Assembly (NCBI RefSeq): GCF_003589595.1
Contig: NW_020655740.1
Span: forward strand, 368,286 to 432,285
Direction of reading: 5' to 3'
DNA: 64,000 nt
From: Hyposmocoma kahamanoa
Lineage: Eukaryota; Arthropoda; Insecta; Lepidoptera; Cosmopterigidae
In this document: positions 10,761-23,200 of the stretch, piece after piece
Layout: each line of letters starts with the position of its first letter
How positions within the stretch are numbered: position 1 is the stretch's first letter
Made by a program: the position numbers and the translations under genes
Notes under the pieces: model-generated
Databases searched by the model: none
Told to the model about the DNA's origin: nothing
What the model saw: the letters and a program-made list of their open reading frames with translations, nothing else

Positions 10761-11624
10761 ACGGTCGAAAATTATTTACCTACTACTACATACAGCAAGG
10801 TGCTATCTGCACACGCGCAACTGTGTGCTTGATGTGGCAGGGTTACCCATCACTTTCTTGCACTATTACGTGATCAGAGCGGCAACATAGCGAATATGCT
10901 AACGCGAATCCATTGTCTATGATTCTATTAATATAATCCAGAATCCAAATAATTACACATGTCTATTATGTATTTGTATCGATATCATATCATATTTTCA
11001 TTAATTCACTAAGTAGAGTAATATTGAAGATTTATTTAAAAAATATATTAAAAGCCCTTAAAACGTTATATTTTGGACATGTACTTTTAAATAAGGTATC
11101 CAAGGCATTTGAAATTGCGTGTCCAAGTTGATCATCATTATTTAGTTAATAATTAGGTGTATTCACTACTTACGTAATATTTATCGGCAATACGAATTGA
11201 AAATTCGAGAACCCTTGTCTACGACGTCATGGCGCCTCATTATATTGATATAACAAATTTGTATTTTTTATACATACATATATTACTCTGCAGTAAATAA
11301 ATGGAGAAAACAATAACTGAATGAGTCCCAGACATAAGTTTTTTTTTGCTTACTTCGTTTCTTTCGGAAAATTATGATAAACAACGGTACACAGCACAAT
11401 TCACGACCATTATAAATAGTAACGTAAAATGATGTTTTATGTTAACGGACAAGTTTCGTAATGAATAAATGAAAACTATATTCAAATATGAAAGCCGTCT
11501 TCGCGCGAAAACGGCTCGCCGGCAGCCTTGTTGTCGTTCAGTCAATGTGACCGGCAATGTGCCGGACGTGGTGCGGTATCTAAAGCTAGGGAGGGGCGGA
11601 GAGTGCCCGTTCTCTTTACTTTTT
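10761..11624. other. AT-rich intergenic, nothing recognised
   Basis: No gene or clear repeat. The GC-rich patch 11495-11600 has no recognised motif. Confidence 0.4.
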
Positions 11625-11795
11625 GTTCTCTGGTAGCGGGTGGCATGGACCACACATAGACAACCACAAATTACACCCAAACTCACGCGAGAAATAAATA
11701 TAGGCCATACATATATTTCTCCCGGCGTGGGAATCGAACCCAACAACCCTGCGTGGCAGTCCAGCGTGGTATTCGTTCGGCCGCGGAGGCAGTTA
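11625..11795 (-). repeat. tRNA-derived SINE (family A)
   Basis: Contains GGTAGCGGGTGGCATGGACC, TTACACCCAAACTCACGCGA, the B-box-like GGGAATCGAACCCAACAAC and a CGTTCGGCCGCGGAGGCAG end. The distal part is truncated relative to 17903-18100. Confidence 0.7.
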
Positions 11796-13600
11796 ACTTA
11801 AATTAAAGGAGTTATAAACGAATTGCCTTTGTCAGCCATAAAGATCACATAAAGACCGACTGATCTGGTTTTCGACGTCCCTAAGTATAGTTTATCTCTG
11901 GTCTCTATTTTATTGCAGTTATTGGCGCAGGACCCTTCACTCAGTTACAATAACTCCTTTAAAGTTTATCAACCCAGCTTTGTCTGATTGCTTGATTATA
12001 TCGAATATGGACTGATGCCTGATGGACTAGGTCCCACCTTTTCTGCCCGTAGCATATGAATGATCACGGTAAGGATATATTAGTTACAGCTTACAACCAT
12101 GTGTACCGAAATAAAACAGCATCCATTCTTATCTGGTAATTTTTCTATCAATCACGACTTGATTAAATTAATTACTGAAATTGGAGCTGCAATCATTGTG
12201 TTTGATAATCGCAGCTGGAAAATAAGTAGCGTTATCATATTAAACAACGTCTTATTTGTTTCAAGCACTGTTTTTCAGCATGTGCCGTGTGTTACCAGAA
12301 AAACTTATTCGGATTTTACGAAGTTCGAGCAAACGCTAGAATATCTCACAGATTGCATGTTGTCTCATAATTTGGCTCCGGTTCCGTAATCTGAATGCCA
12401 AGGCCGATGTGCAGCGATTGCGGGCACGGTGATTGCATAATGGTTAATATGGAATATTGTTTATCAACGCCTTTCAATAGGTACCTTTGGGTTTGTCCTT
12501 TTATGTTAAGTAATATTTTGCCAATAGCTACTTATGTGGCTTCTCAAGATTGTCCGCAAGTTACTGTCTATATAAAGAACTGTTTTCTAATATCGCTCTC
12601 TCTCGACTCAATCCCGAAATTATTTCCGTGTTTTCAGATTCCAATTTTTAAACGTACATTAAATATTGTGTGGGGAGTTTGACATATTTTACCGCCATTC
12701 GTAAATTTCTATTCTACAAGCCACAGAGGAACTAAGCCCTCGTATTTCGAAGTTTATTCAATGAAAATGATCTGTTTACTTTGACCTTGTACAACGTTCT
12801 AACACGCATGCCAACGCCATGGACTTCCATCATAAAGCAGTCTCCGTGACTAACTAGCGAATGCCAATCATCCGGAAAATTGCTCGAACGATGTTTAAGT
12901 TCTAGTCCACAGAGTGTATAACATTAATTGACGCATAGCTAATGCATGAGGGAGTTAAAGCTTCACCTTTATTTTTCTTCACTACACTTTTTAATTATTA
13001 AAAATTCTGTTGCTTTAGAATTGCGATTGTCTAATGAATCCTAAACAATTCCATTGTAAACGATAAGCCTCGAAAAATTCCAAAAAGTCCTCGTCATCAT
13101 TTTATAATCTCAAAAGCCAACGAACTCCCCTTTTATGTCTACACTTTCACCGTCATTGTAAGACCATAAACTTTGGCTAAAGCAATTACATTACAGATAA
13201 TAATAGATCCAGAGACAATGATTTATCATACGCCTTCAAACTATAAAGACGATAACTGTTTCAATGTACCAAACCAAATTGCGAAAAATAATTTACGATA
13301 GAACCCAACCAGAAAACGTGTATTCGAATATTTTTATAACTTGTTTGACTTTGGCACTATAACCCCCCTAATCTGCAAACTTTTGAAGTTAATAACCACC
13401 CGGAATTCGTAATGCAAGTATGCGTGTGGCTAGTCCTGATGGTGTATGCAGGAATCTGTTGCCCCAGGTGTGAATGTTGCGACGATCTTCAGTCTTGAGC
13501 AGTCGATCGTCTGCTATGTGGTGATTAGTAATTTGTAAGAGGTTATTATAAGAATTATTGATGAATTAACTTTTTTGCCGATGCTGCAGTTGAATCGGAT
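11796..13600. other. Intergenic with two unrecognised ORFs
   Basis: ORFs 12099-12389 (96 aa) and 12395-12682 (95 aa) follow each other on the plus strand in different frames. Neither has a motif I recognise, and no splice pattern links them. Probably chance or decayed DNA. The rest is AT-rich without features. Confidence 0.35.
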
Positions 13601-13629
13601 TTTTACCAGCAGTCTATTGCTGGACATTC

Positions 13630-13920
13630 TCTCCCAATGTGCGCCAGCAGCCTTTCGCAGATCGTCACTTCATCTGGTCAGAAAGCGTCCTGCGCTACAT
13701 TTGCCGTGGTCCACTCAAGACTCGTTTCCCTCTTCCGTCATCGGTTCTTCGACAGATCTATCCAGCCCACTGCCACTTCAGCTTGCCTATTCTACTTCCT
13801 ATATCGACGACGTTAGTTCTCTGTCGGATAACCTCAATTCTAGTCACCAAGAACAGCTACTTCCATAGCTCGCTGAGCGACTTTTGGCTTGAAATGGCCG
13901 TACCATGAGTGTCCGCGTCT
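13630..13920 (-). mobile_element. RTE-type LINE reverse transcriptase C-terminal remnant
   Basis: The minus strand retains the order of the RTE C-terminal block (degraded RAME..LG, RRR, KLKWQWAGHI-like and RRxTSLEW-like pieces) with frameshifts and stops. GCCCACTGCCACTTCAGCTT on the plus strand is a hallmark stretch of this family in moth genomes. Non-functional. Confidence 0.5.
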
Positions 13921-15139
13921 TTACTCCGTATGACACAACCGGAGTCGCAGTTTGAAGATATCTGCGATATGCATGTCGCAGAAATACCACATCCAGCTGG
14001 ATCTTTTTAAGCGCATAGCCAATATCAATTTGGTTAGCTGATTACGGGCACTACATCACAAGAAAGACAGGACTCTTTTTGCTGCGAAAATATATTTAGA
14101 GTAAATAATCAAGCCTTTCTGCGCAAGTTTTCACTTAGCTCTGTATGTTCTGCTACGCCAACAATGATGAGTTTCTGACGCGTTGGAGCTCTTGCACGAC
14201 TAGGGTGGTCTGGTCTTAAAACCGAATAGCCGAACAGACCAGCCAATTTAGAATCTAAAACATTGAGTTTGATGCTAGTAATAAGTACAGTTTGTAAGTC
14301 AAGTTAGTACTCTAACCTGTGCGGGTAATTAGGTTGTTCCACTTCCACCTTCGTTACTCGCGAGAGCTTCAAGATCATTGTGATAGAATAGACGAGGCAA
14401 TGCACATCCGTTATGTAATTTTACGCACTCGATTCTGACTTTCATTGCTAGGGGAATATAAAATGGGACATAAACTCTCCGTGCCAGGTTGGAGTATTCT
14501 AATTCTGCCCATAAAGAGTACGTTCGTTCGATTTTCATCTTTATTATATTACCAATTCATTCTACTAGTCTCTTGTAAGCAACAGTTAATAATCTTTTTG
14601 GGGTCCTGAAGCAAAATTTGTAAATACACCATTATTTGCATCAATAGGCCATCAGGCTTTTGTATAATTCGAATTGCGAGTGTAGTGAAACGGAACCGAT
14701 CTTGATTGAATGAATTATGTTCGGTAATCATTAGGTGTGGTGCCATAGCAAAAGCAATTCACGGAAAGTTATTACCGTAATGTGCAACAATGACCTGCTT
14801 TCGAAAATTGACAAATTCGATAGTCTCGTATTCACCCTTATAGAAATCTGCCGACCGTGTAAGGTACTCTCGTTTCTAACCTCAAGCAACAAGAGATTAC
14901 ATTTCCTTAAAGCACCTCTACCGCATTAACCTTGAACAACAGCATATGCTTGATAATGGGCGATCGCAGTTAATCTACAATCTGATTCAAAGGGAAATCC
15001 TGCTCTATATGCACAGATGACTGCTCCAAACGATAAATATATACAGATTACAACTCATTAAAAATAGAAATTACAGGAAAGTTTACTAGACAAATAAGAA
15101 AATAAATATTTGTGTGTGTCTCAAAGGAACCATCTCAAC
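13921..15139. other. Intergenic, nothing recognised
   Basis: Short ORFs only, without known motifs or evident repeat structure. Confidence 0.4.
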
Positions 15140-15325
15140 GTTCCTTACGTAATTCAGCCGCTAACCAGTGATGTGAGCATTATGATAAAGGTGCTGATGA
15201 AATTACAGGGACATGGGCTTCCAACTTATGTGTCAGGGTGACGAGCGCAGTGGCAGTGCCCCTCGGATCATTCGCCACAGCAACAGTTATGGATATACAG
15301 GTGTCTCGCTTACTGACAGACTATA
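15140..15325 (+). repeat. Family B repeat copy
   Basis: Contains GGTGCTGATGAAATTACAGG, CAACTTATGTGTCAGGGTGA, CGAGCGCAGTGGCAGTGCCC and TTACTGACAGACTATAAATA, all in the family B order. Confidence 0.6.
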
Positions 15326-16608
15326 AATATAATCTATCTGTACCACAGCATCCATGAACGAATAAAGACACTTATCCAGGACATTTCCTGTTTCACTAAA
15401 CGTTGCTAATCCGATGTCATCCCAACACCTACGTCACAGACGACCTCAGTGGACGAGTGACTTGCACGTTGGTTTTCACGGTGGCGCCATCTCAGGGTCC
15501 CGGGGATTCCGGGCCGGGTCAGTGTAGAAAACTAATTTTTATATATTGTCTCGGGTCTGGGTGTTTGTGGTACCGTCGTTGTTTCCGATTTCCATGACAC
15601 AAATCCTTTAGCTACTTACTTTGGGATCAGAGCAAGGGATGTGATGTTATCTAATATTTATTATTTAACTGCCTTACTGCACAATTAACCTAACATGAGA
15701 TGAGATGCCGACCCAACCGACCGTAACCTATGAACTTCGTGACCTGCTGCCACACGAATTGAAGGTTTCAAATCAGACCACACCATCGTCAGAAACTGCC
15801 TGCCATCGCATCATCGTACTTAAATTGATACTTCTGTCACAGATTATTTAATAGTAACTACATAACAGATACATCACTCTCATATAAAATCGTAGAATAC
15901 TAAATGTAAATAATGAAACCAAGCGTTCACTATAAGGAAAAACGAACCTAAGCACGCGCTTAAAGAGGTGCAAATAACGTTGCCCGCCGTGTGCAGTCGT
16001 GCGGAACCGAATGCTGGGATTGTACAAGGATTGTAATGTAAGTGAAAGACTTTTCTGGGCGCTAGCGCTGTCGGTGATACACTCAGCGGTAGGCACTTAT
16101 CGCGTAACCTCGAGCGAAAGACGTAGCCTTGCTTCTGTCCACACAATAGCACACGTTTGAAAGTATCTATCGGGTTTCAACAAAGCTTTCCAGGTTTTGT
16201 GGCTTACGCGGTTCGCACGTCACGAATTGCCAATCGTTTCGTTTCGGTGATACATTGTCTCTTGCGTGACTTTGTTTAAGTCGATTTTCTATCGGGTAGT
16301 TTATAATTTCCATAATGTGTCGTTGTCGGATTTATGGGTTTATTGTTGGAACGAAGGGCGGAAACGACGATTACTCACTGCGGTTCCTTCAGCTATTTCA
16401 ATATTTCTATACCCCGTTATTGTTCGATTTACTCCGTTAGCCAATTTGTTAGTAAGTTTATCATTATATATATATTATAATAGTAATAACATACGTGCTC
16501 GTAGATATCTACGAGTATGCTGTATATACACCATATTGCGTTTACTTGACTTCGGTCATTAAATGTGGTTCAAACCAGCTAAGAAGCCGAGAAGAATAAA
16601 ATAAATAT
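15326..16608. other. Intergenic, nothing recognised
   Basis: Several ORFs of 60-98 codons on both strands without any motif I know. No clear splice-linked exons. Confidence 0.4.
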
Positions 16609-16610
16609 TA

Positions 16611-17887
16611 GGGGTTAAAGTATGAAATTGCCGTTTTATTGCAATATGTTCTTTGAATTTTCATAGAATCTTCATGGTTTGAGGTTTTCGAATGAAACTT
16701 TTTTCAAATGGTTTCTGTGATTTTATTTTTTTTAAATTTGAAACATTTGAATATCGACTTTCAATTGTTTTTGTTATTCAATTTAGACAAGAAAGATGGA
16801 TACTGCGAAAATTCGAGTGATTTTTGAATACGAGTTCCGACGCGGAACTAACGCGGCAGAAACAGCCCGCAATATCAATGCTGCGTTTGGAGAGGGGTCT
16901 ACTAATGAACGCACCGTGCGATTTTGGTTTAAACGCTTTTGTGATGGAAATTTCGACTTAAAGAACGAGGCACGAGGAAGACCGCCCACACAGGTGAATA
17001 ACGATGAATTAAGAGAGATAGTGGAATTCGATCCTAGTCAAACTACCCAGGAATTAGCGGCATGGTTTATTACCTTACCCACAATATTGACTCACTTGTG
17101 TCAAATCAATAAAATAAAAAAATACGAAAAATGGGTGCCTCATGATTTGACTGATCTGCAGAAAGAAACGCGTGTTGAAACTTGTGTTGCCTTGTTGAAC
17201 CGGTACAGAAATGAAGGAATATTGGATCGAATAGTAACATGTGATGAAAAGTGGATTCTTTATGATAACCGGAAAAGAAAAATGCAATGGCTGACCCCAG
17301 GTCAAATGCCACAACAGTGTCCTAAAGCAAAACTTACCAATAAAAAGGTAATGGTAACTGTTTGGTGGTCTCAGCATGGTGTTATTCACTATAGTTTTCT
17401 CCGATCTGGTCAAGCAATAACGGCAGACGTCTATTGTGCCGAACTCCGAACCATGTTGACAAAACTAGCAGTAAAACAGCCCCGACTCATGAATCGATCT
17501 TCACCATTATTGCTCCACGACAACGCGAGACCTCACACAGCACGAGAAACCATTTTGACCCTTCAGGAACTGCAGTTAGAAACCATTCGTCATCCTCCGT
17601 ATTCACCAGACCTTGCTCCAACGGACTACCATTTTTTTCGTGATTTGGACAATTATCTACGTGACAAGAAGTTTTCTTCCCAGGAGGCAGTACAAAATGC
17701 TTTCACACAGTTTGTGCAGTCTAGATCGTCGGAGTTCTATCGCAAAGGCATTAATAACCTTCCCATTAGATGGCAGCAATGTATAGATAATAATGGCAAC
17801 TATTTTGATTAAATAAATTTGTTAAAAATTTAAAAAATAAACAATTTAGATTTTCAGTACAAATCGGCAATTTCATACTTTAACCCC
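16611..17887 (+). mobile_element. Complete mariner transposon
   Basis: A 1277-bp element with 23-bp perfect terminal inverted repeats beginning GGGGTTAAAGTATGAAATTG at both ends. A TA dinucleotide on each side (16609-16610 and 17888-17889) is the standard mariner target duplication. It carries one uninterrupted transposase ORF (16796-17812). Length, TIRs and ORF are all as expected for an intact mariner, so this could be a young or recently active copy. The right TA abuts a SINE family A copy, so it probably landed beside or within that repeat. Confidence 0.93.
16796..17812 (+). CDS. Mariner transposase, intact ORF
   Basis: 338-codon cut-and-paste transposase that would bind the element's terminal repeats and insert at TA. 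The N-terminal third is a paired helix-turn-helix DNA-binding region (residues about 1-90, with FEYEFRRGTNAAETARNIN and the GRPP hinge). The linker motif WVPHDL (mariner consensus WVPHEL) is near residue 110. The catalytic triad is DD34D: D in TCDEKWILYDN, D in LLLHDNARPHTA, and D in YSPDLAPTDYHFF, with exactly 34 residues between the second and third. The usual TGDEKW reads TCDEKW here. No frameshift or stop is seen, and mariner transposases are usually about 340-350 aa. Subfamily (mellifera, cecropia or other) not settled by eye. Confidence 0.93.
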   Translation: MDTAKIRVIFEYEFRRGTNAAETARNINAAFGEGSTNERTVRFWFKRFCDGNFDLKNEARGRPPTQVNNDELREIVEFDPSQTTQELAAWFITLPTILTHLCQINKIKKYEKWVPHDLTDLQKETRVETCVALLNRYRNEGILDRIVTCDEKWILYDNRKRKMQWLTPGQMPQQCPKAKLTNKKVMVTVWWSQHGVIHYSFLRSGQAITADVYCAELRTMLTKLAVKQPRLMNRSSPLLLHDNARPHTARETILTLQELQLETIRHPPYSPDLAPTDYHFFRDLDNYLRDKKFSSQEAVQNAFTQFVQSRSSEFYRKGINNLPIRWQQCIDNNGNYFD

Positions 17888-17902
17888 TATTAATAATAAT
17901 AA

Positions 17903-18100
17903 CGCACACACTAAACATAGCCCCGCACTAGGGAAAAACCCTGTGTCGCGGGTGGCATGGACGCACACATAGACAACCACAAATTACACCCAAACTCACG
18001 AAAGAAATAAATATAGGCCATATAAATATTTCCACCGACCCGGGAATCGAACCTGGGACCTCTGAGTGGCATGGTAACCGTTCGGCCACTGGGGCAGTTT
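17903..18100 (-). repeat. tRNA-derived SINE (family A), near full length
   Basis: Carries all family blocks: CATAGCCCCGCACTAGGG, CTGTGTCGCGGGTGGCATGG, TTACACCCAAACTCACGAAA, the B-box-like CCCGGGAATCGAACCTGGGA and the end CCGTTCGGCCACTGGGGCAG. It lies directly right of the mariner. Confidence 0.8.
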
Positions 18101-18149
18101 GCTATTATACTATTCCTTGCAATACTTCTAATTTTCTTGAAACCACTGA

Positions 18150-18480
18150 TCATTGTAATTCTAATAAGACTTCAGTGAGATTCTATTGCAATTATGATAA
18201 TATTAGTTATTCTGTTAAAATCTAGTTGCAATGGTAGTTGAGTCTCAATATATTGACTGTGGAATGGCAATGGTGGCATTCGTTCATTAATCGAAGTTGC
18301 CTTACTAAAACTACCATGGAAATTACTGTATAATATACTTAATAAACATATATGTATATTGTTAGTACTCGATGCCATCGACTCGCCCTTCAAGAGCGGA
18401 ATACCAAAAAATTGCAATGGCAGTTCAATAGTAGCTATAGAGCTACTATTGAACTGCCATTGCAATTTTTTGGTATTGTT
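18150..18480. repeat. Repeat family F with an embedded perfect hairpin
   Basis: The blocks AAATCTAGTTGCAATGG, GTGGAATGGCA, CTACCATGGAAATTACTG and GGAATACCAAAAAATTGCAA recur in the same order at 56560-56830. The right end here is a perfect hairpin (18400-18477), whereas the other copy has a direct duplication instead. Confidence 0.6.
18400..18477. repeat. Perfect 37-bp hairpin with 4-base loop
   Basis: Arms 18400-18436 and 18441-18477 are exact reverse complements around the loop ATAG. The arm contains TTGCAATGGCAGTTCAATAG. It could be a foldback end created by a repeat-copy inversion or a hairpin RNA source. Nothing shows that it is transcribed. Confidence 0.85.
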
Positions 18481-19624
18481 AATGTTAGCCATAGGGCTAA
18501 CCACCAATGACGAGGCGTGAAAATTTACGTTAGTAAAGCCGGTTCAAAAAAAAATCTTAAGAAAAACTTTTTTTTTCCTAAAAGGCGTGAGTAGCACAAT
18601 AACCCAATTAGACCAAAGCGGCCATTTACAAATAAATGGTACATGGCACTTGTTAAAAATACTGAGAAGACGCTTTGGCGAAACTTAAAACGACACTTAC
18701 TAACAGACAAGACACTAGTAAAGTTAATTTCCCTGGTTCCATAACGCTAAATATAAAATTTATGACTTTATTTTAACAATTAATTACTTGTAAACAAACT
18801 TTCATATCGCGAGAATCGCGACAAGTGAATGCAATTATTGCCACTTTACTTTTTAATTGAAACAGCTAATTGACACGAACTTCTCTTTACATAGGCTAGG
18901 CTTTTTAAAACAAAACACCTAAACAAACATTTTTGTAACGCTATTTATCGTTCAACATTTACAAAATCTTAATAGAGCTTTTTTAATTAATATGTTATTA
19001 TAATATTTGTTAATAGCAAAAAGAGTTTTAGACTTGACTACAATCTTTCCTAAGAAACATTGGCGGCAAGTTAGTACGGATCTTTAAAAATCAACCTTCA
19101 CGCTATGTGTTATAAAGTTTAAATTTAAGTAAATATTCGATCATAACTCCATCATAATGTACGATTGCAGACTTTTGCGAACGTGTGCGTGTATTTTCTT
19201 GTATGTGCGTAGGTTTTATGAATGAAATGATAGTCGAAAAATTACCGGCTTAACTGGGGCTGTGAATGGTTAATAAGATCCATCGGGAAGCTCCGTATTA
19301 TCAAGGACAGGTTCCTTTACTATACGTTTATTAATATTTTGAGTAAAGTTTTTAAGTAGTGTAATAGTTAAGATAATAAAAAAACTATTTCATTGATAAT
19401 TCGAATGAATAGAGAAGCCATTTAGCACTTTTTTTTTTCAATCAACTTGCTATTGAATATCGTCAGAAAAATCTTGTTGAAGTTATCCCATGTGCTGCAC
19501 GACATAACTATTACGTAAACTGACACTCCCCCGCACTGCGCAGCTACCTCAGGAGCCGACTCAGTTAAGCTGTAGGTATGTGGTAAATATACTCCACCTA
19601 TTTCTCTAACGATATCTTGTTATT
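18481..19624. other. AT-rich intergenic, no upstream Naam exon found
   Basis: I looked here for the missing N-terminal exons of the nicotinamidase (a stretch encoding a DxQNDF-like motif followed by a donor) and saw none. No other gene or clear repeat. Confidence 0.4.
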
Positions 19625-20130
19625 ACAAAGTCAAAGTCAAAGATTATTTATTCCATAGGTAAAATAAATTTACACTTGAAATCGTCACATTTAAGCTACT
19701 GCTCGTTTACTACGCTGACCTCCCTGAGAAGAACGCGCAAGAAACTCTAGGGATAGCTCTTTTCAAATAAACTTAAATGCTATGGAAATACACTTTGAAT
19801 CAAATTTGTGTGGATTCTGGAGCCATGTGTCTTTCCATACATCTTTATCTAACACGTAGTCTTCAATTTTGTAATATGATTTTTCGATCAAAATATTTTT
19901 AATGTAGTTTTTAAACATAGGAAATTATAAACTTAATATATGCTCCGGAATCTTATTGTAAAAACGTATACAGTTCCCCATAAAAGAGAGTTGTTTACCT
20001 TGGTTAAACGAAATCGTGGTACCATGAGTTTGGACTTAGCTCTAAGGTTAATATTATGGATATCTTCTTTCTTATTGAAATTATGTATTTTTTTACGAGC
20101 ATATAAAATATTTGAGTAAATGTACTGTCA
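19625..20130 (-). mobile_element. LINE 3' end fragment, uninterrupted copy
   Basis: Same family as 2127-3110: CGCAAGAAACTCTAGGGATA, CATCTTTATCTAACACGTAG and AACGAAATCGTGGTACCATG recur in order. It starts with the AAGTCAAAGTCAAAG tail typical of such LINE ends. It serves as the pre-insertion reference for the split copy at 2.1-3.1 kb. Confidence 0.65.
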
Positions 20131-20243
20131 TGCCACAGTCATGATACCAATCTCCTTAAACTTTTCTCTGAGAGAAACCCGAAAGCCTAGACTTTACACA
20201 GACGTAACATAGACTGTCTCAAATGCTATCGTTTCTATTGTAG

Positions 20244-23200
20244 GTGGTGGAGCCAATCAACCGATTGTTGGAGACGGTGCCCTTCGACTGCGTGTTCTAC
20301 TCTCTTGACTGGCATCCTCCGGACCACGTGTCCTTCATCGACAACGTGCACATGAGAGAACTGCATCCCTCCAGCCCGGTAAGTAGGTCACCGTTCAACA
20401 ATATACGTGTTGTTTACTTTTAAGACAATTAAGTTTCTCGACTGTAAAACGTGACCAGATTTCATTGATCCTGTTTTCACTTGATTATTGTGCAAGATGA
20501 CCGAGTGTGAACTACAGGCATGTTTGTCAAACTTGTTTTTTGGTTTATTTGATCGTTTGCGATATGGTTTGAGGACAAGATGAAGTTTGAAGTTTATTAC
20601 GATTTATAAACTACCTAATCAACCGCCTACTTTTTTATCAATATAAAAAAGACGAAAAGAATACGTAATACTTCATAGTTAAAGAATAAAAAGAATATTA
20701 ATCATACATTGTAAATAATCTTTTTTTGTTTCGATTTTGCATTTTTATAATTGTAAATATATTTATGAATTACGTGGAACTAAGCACGTACACTATTAAT
20801 AAGATTAGTGAAAGATAATATAGATTATTTCTTCTTTTTTTTTGTGTGTTGATTTATCGAGAGATTATAGCTATCTATTAAAATATAATTTAAAACATCA
20901 TGATTGTCTCATATTGTGTACAAGCAAACAATAATAGCAAGAAAGTAATAATAACTTTTAAAAGGTATTTGACTATATTCTTGGAAATATCAAGTCAGAA
21001 TTGGAATCAGACTCTAATTGTGAACTAATAGTATCTCTATTCTTCTCTTTATAGTGAGTAAAAATCCTTCTATTTTTATGGTCAATGTTTGCTGTTCCTT
21101 AATGGTGGTCTTTTTAAAACTGCTGAACTGCTGTTCAGGTATTGACAATTAAATAACGGTCTTATAAGACATTACGAGACACCTAAGAATATTGTGTAAA
21201 AAATGTGCTAATTAATGTCTTACACGATAGGAAGTGCTTTATACGAGCATGATCTTATAAATATTTGAAAACAGGCTAAAAATAATTCAACAATAAAATA
21301 TATATCTGTACACAATTTTTATATGGAGGTATTTCTCATAAGTACTATACAGTACCTGCTAAATTCTGGTTTTCAACTGAAACCCTATTAGTTATTAAAC
21401 TCATATTTATCCCAAAATTTGCAAATTGCCTAGCTGTTTAACGACACGCCGCGCCGCCCGCTGCCCCGTCAATTGCCTTCAGACGCTTGTCGACGTCGCA
21501 TCTGTGTCGAATTTTCTCCTCCTGTTCTAATTTTATTCATGTTAATTTACAACGCGCAATTTTTTTTAATGTCAAGTGACGAGACGAGCAAGATCGTGCG
21601 GCCTGATGGTAAGCTACACACCTGTCCATAACTATTGCTACACTCGAGGTTTTTATCGCAAAGTTAACAGTACCAACCGAAATACAGTAATGCCCACATT
21701 ACGCTTGCTTGGTGGCAAAAGTAGGTAAGGCGGCAGCACTACCCTGGACGAACTCTTCCACAAGGATAATTTTCACTTTCATTTTCAATTTCGGGACACG
21801 AGTGGCGACCCCCAACTCACCTCCTAAAATCTAGACGCGCGTTGAAATGGACGTAAATATTTTTATACAGAAAAGAATTGACAAAGGACTTTAGACACAC
21901 GCAATTAAATAAACTTCGCCCACACACTTTCAACTTTGCCAATCGTCTGCAATGAAAGTAGCTATCAATTCAAAACTAGGGCCGGCCAAGTTTTTAAGTA
22001 GTCGTAAAAAAAGTTGCGCGTATCTTTGCGGCATATCACTATAGTCATGATTGATAGTTTAAGTACATGTGATAGGCGAGCGATAAACATGCAACTTGAA
22101 TCGCCATTTTTATGGACTATTTTATGGTACCTCGTATCTTCTAACGGCAGTGGATGCCGATATTGCCACTTATGAACCATCCTTTGACTTGACGTATACC
22201 TTACGAGGTTTATTTTGGCAAAAAAGTAAACTGAACTCCAAATATCATCAACCTATTATACGTTTCGCGTACAGGTCTTTTCTAAGGGGAAGGTCCGAGA
22301 GTTGAGAACGTCCTTCGTTGTGCATGATTCATCATGTAACCCCTTAACATTCATTTCATTCATTAGAATAATGACCAATCTCAAAATCAACTCATTCATC
22401 AGGAAGGTAGTTTAAAAACAACTGCCCCCGTAGCATGCTCGATAAAGCTATTACATCCTGCTTTTTTACATTAGGCTGTCAAATTCGAGTGATAAAATTT
22501 TATCACTATAGCGAACATAGCGAGCACCATGACGTCACATTTTATGTTATCGCAAGCGCCGGCGCACTGACTGCAAAAGATTAACTCAGCGCCAAACATG
22601 GCTGCAAAGTCACAGCTGATTTTAAAACATTTCCACATTAATTTTATCAATATAAAAGTTGAGCGCGACAAACGAAATGAAAAGACATTTTTCGTTTCAT
22701 CGTTTTCGCGGCGATGATAAATCGACAAAGATAAGCTACATACGCGATTTTATATCGTTATCCTTGTTCTTCAAAATGTATAACAATAGTTCATTACCAA
22801 ATGAACAAACTTAGATTTATCAACTGAATTAAATATTGTCACGGGGAGGTCTAACACACATATTCTGCCATGCTACCGTCACTGAAGCATATTAACGTGC
22901 AAAGGCAGACTAATCGTACAACTGATGTTCTCACTTGTTTATTTTAACCAATCAGCTCGGTTTGTTTTTCGCAACAAAATTTGGCACATTCGGAATGCAG
23001 CTATATTACAAGATTAATATAAACTATTTTGGTTTGTGCCACTATTCTTGAAAAGCAGCGAAAAGTGCATAATTTGAATATTAAGGTCATTGGTACATGC
23101 TGAACAAGGACCAATAATTCAAGAGTGCTGCTAATATCCATACAATAGATCGTAACTCTGAAAAACGTCAAAATCCCGTCTTATACCAAGATGGCGCTGA

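Noticed and set aside
11372..11746. 124-codon minus-strand ORF
   Set aside because: Its N-terminal part is SINE family A read through; the rest has no known motif.
12099..12682. Two consecutive ORFs as one spliced or frameshifted gene
   Set aside because: No splice sites join them in phase, and neither resembles a known family.
17075..17413. Antisense ORFs within the mariner (17075-17413, 17106-17312)
   Set aside because: Shadows of the transposase frame without motifs of their own.
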